From contig NZ_SVEV01000008.1 of the NCBI RefSeq assembly GCF_015057185.1, positions 1 through 64,000 of the forward strand: a DNA stretch of 64,000 nucleotides. Direction: 5' to 3'. Source of the DNA: Pseudobutyrivibrio sp. GTDB taxonomy: Bacteria > Bacillota > Clostridia > Lachnospirales > Lachnospiraceae. Positions 62,841 to 64,000 of this stretch are shown in pieces. The notes under the pieces were generated by a model. The model was not told the DNA's origin, did no database searches, and saw only the letters and a program-made list of their open reading frames with translations. Each line of letters starts with the position of its first letter. Positions within the stretch are counted from its first letter, which is position 1. The translations under genes were made by a program, and so were the position numbers.

Positions 62841-64000
62841 ATGAGTTTTAACCCACTTGATTGGATTAAAGAAGGAATTAATTATATCCTTTATAATTTC
62901 GTATACACACTTTTGTATTATCTGGAGGCGGCTATTTGCAAGGCCTTAGACTGGATGCAGTCGCTGATGGATGTTTTTACTGGTGTTGCACAGGTCACTT
63001 ACACGCCCGATGGTGGTAAACCAGAGAAGGCATATCTGATTGATATCTTTTTCCATAATAATGCTATTACGGGTGTGTATTTAGGAATGGCTGCAATAGG
63101 TATTGCTTTGGCATTTACTTTTGCGCTAATTTCCGTTATTCGTAAGACCTTTGATATTAATGACAAGGTCAAAATGTCATTAGGGCAAATTATAACCAAT
63201 CTGTTTAAGAGTATTCTTTTTATCATATGTTTGAATGCTGGTATGACGGTTATTATGAGCGGCACCAATACTCTGATGCAGCAGGTTGTATATGTATTTG
63301 ACCATGCAGAGGATTTAGCAAAAGGTAGTAACCACATTGAGTATACAGATGAACAGTATGCTGCAATGGCAAGAATATTTAATACCATTGGTAACTATTC
63401 AATTAATCAATCCTACAAGAACAGATATAACATAAATGCCTGCTATAACGAGATTAGGGGTGATTTAAGCTATCTATCAGACCAGGGAGTATTTAATTTC
63501 TACTATGAAACAAAAGATGCAGATGGAAATATTATTAACACCTGGCAGTCCCTGTTACAGGAGGTAGCCAATGCTGCAGATTTTACCAAAGAAGTTCCAG
63601 TGGATTCTTATAACGAAGGTATAGCAAATTCCCTTTATCACGTGATGGAGGAAATGCGAAACAATCCTAATATTCCAGTTCTTCAGTCATACGATAGACT
63701 TGACGATCAAAAATACGAATCAGTGAACATTGGAACAACAATGTTTGTAATTGGAACTATGGGTAATGGTATTACAGGTGCTGCTAAAAATGACAAGTAT
63801 AATAAAGAGCCAGCCCTTACAGATGCAGTTCGTGCACCATTCTACAGAGGAACTAAGTCAGTTTATAGTTTATCTGAGGTAAACGATGTATTTGATATAT
63901 CCTTTGGCAAAACCAATTATATTATCGTTTACGTCGCAGGTACTGTAATAGCCGCAAAAATGGCATTAATCATAGTTTCCTGTGTTGCAAGAATATTTAA
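62841..64000 (+). CDS. VirB6/TrbL-like membrane protein, partial at window end
   Basis: Open from ATG at 62841 to the end of the window (386 codons, no stop), so the C-terminus is missing. Starts MSFNPLDWIKEGINYILYNF. Several long hydrophobic segments (about 17-40, 70-100, 112-140, and again after 355) around a large polar domain (about 150-345) fit a VirB6/TrbL channel subunit. It follows the Ig-like gene by one base. The next genes, beyond the window, should include a VirB4 ATPase if this is a standard Gram-positive system. Confidence 0.78.
   Translation, partial: MSFNPLDWIKEGINYILYNFVYTLLYYLEAAICKALDWMQSLMDVFTGVAQVTYTPDGGKPEKAYLIDIFFHNNAITGVYLGMAAIGIALAFTFALISVIRKTFDINDKVKMSLGQIITNLFKSILFIICLNAGMTVIMSGTNTLMQQVVYVFDHAEDLAKGSNHIEYTDEQYAAMARIFNTIGNYSINQSYKNRYNINACYNEIRGDLSYLSDQGVFNFYYETKDADGNIINTWQSLLQEVANAADFTKEVPVDSYNEGIANSLYHVMEEMRNNPNIPVLQSYDRLDDQKYESVNIGTTMFVIGTMGNGITGAAKNDKYNKEPALTDAVRAPFYRGTKSVYSLSEVNDVFDISFGKTNYIIVYVAGTVIAAKMALIIVSCVARIF

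Overview
The window looks like a chromosomal segment of a plant-glycan-degrading Lachnospiraceae bacterium, probably close to Butyrivibrio or Pseudobutyrivibrio. This is inferred from gene content and style: moderately AT-rich DNA, Gram-positive ribosome binding sites, many cytoplasmic glycosidases next to GPH-type sugar symporters and AraC regulators, a secreted GH5 cellulase, and a Gram-positive type IV secretion locus. No rRNA, tRNA, CRISPR array, integrase or insertion sequence was seen.

Layout. (1) 1-11.8 kb: two small glycoside-uptake loci. A GH2 enzyme, a truncated carboxylesterase and two GPH symporters sit with a GH3 enzyme, a HAD phosphatase and two long AraC regulators. (2) 12.0-14.3 kb: a sugar isomerase/epimerase and a Gfo/Idh/MocA dehydrogenase, the latter behind a structured leader RNA. 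(3) 14.4-18.3 kb: an AraC regulator with a second copy of that leader RNA, then TetR, a MATE pump and a phytol/dolichol-kinase-like membrane protein. (4) 18.3-27.8 kb: an AraC regulator divergent from an operon for a GPH symporter, GH2, GH78 rhamnosidase, GH1 and an epimerase. (5) 28.0-33.3 kb: a complete hexuronate operon (eda, uxuA, SDR fructuronate reductase, uxaC, kdgK) that takes glucuronate to pyruvate and glyceraldehyde-3-phosphate. (6) 33.5-51.7 kb: mostly household genes. These are a 63-residue protein, two CPBP proteases, a PreA-like enzyme, an HTH pair, a GH5 cellulase, aminopeptidase P, polA (behind the third leader RNA), coaE, an FtsA-like protein, a WalJ/YycJ-like hydrolase, an ACT/UPF0210 pair, a Met8-like siroheme enzyme and a dicarboxylate symporter with an extra N-terminal domain. 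(7) 51.8-64.0 kb, running off the end: three large or charged soluble proteins of unknown function, then an ECF-like sigma factor and a type IV secretion operon (VirB2-like pilin, repeat-rich exported protein, VirD4 coupling protein, Ig-like membrane protein, VirB6-like protein).

How the parts fit. Sugars and glycosides enter through GPH symporters and are hydrolysed inside the cell. Both GH2 enzymes keep an N-x-K motif compatible with glucuronide cleavage, and released glucuronate would feed the hexuronate operon. A 15-bp half-site repeated with a 21-bp period lies in the promoters of both the hexuronate operon and the AraC gene at 14391-15263. This suggests that the AraC protein controls the operon from 10 kb away.

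The most novel items are two. The first is a roughly 90-nt structured leader RNA present three times (12913, 15273 on the minus strand, 41086), with compensatory changes in all three stems and identical loop and joining lengths; I could not match it from memory to a named RNA class. The second is the type IV secretion locus with its uncharacterised soluble proteins. Smaller oddities include two GC-rich multi-stem elements, a perfect 21-bp inverted repeat across a stop codon, and an esterase whose family-like C-terminus stops exactly at the end of a convergent gene.
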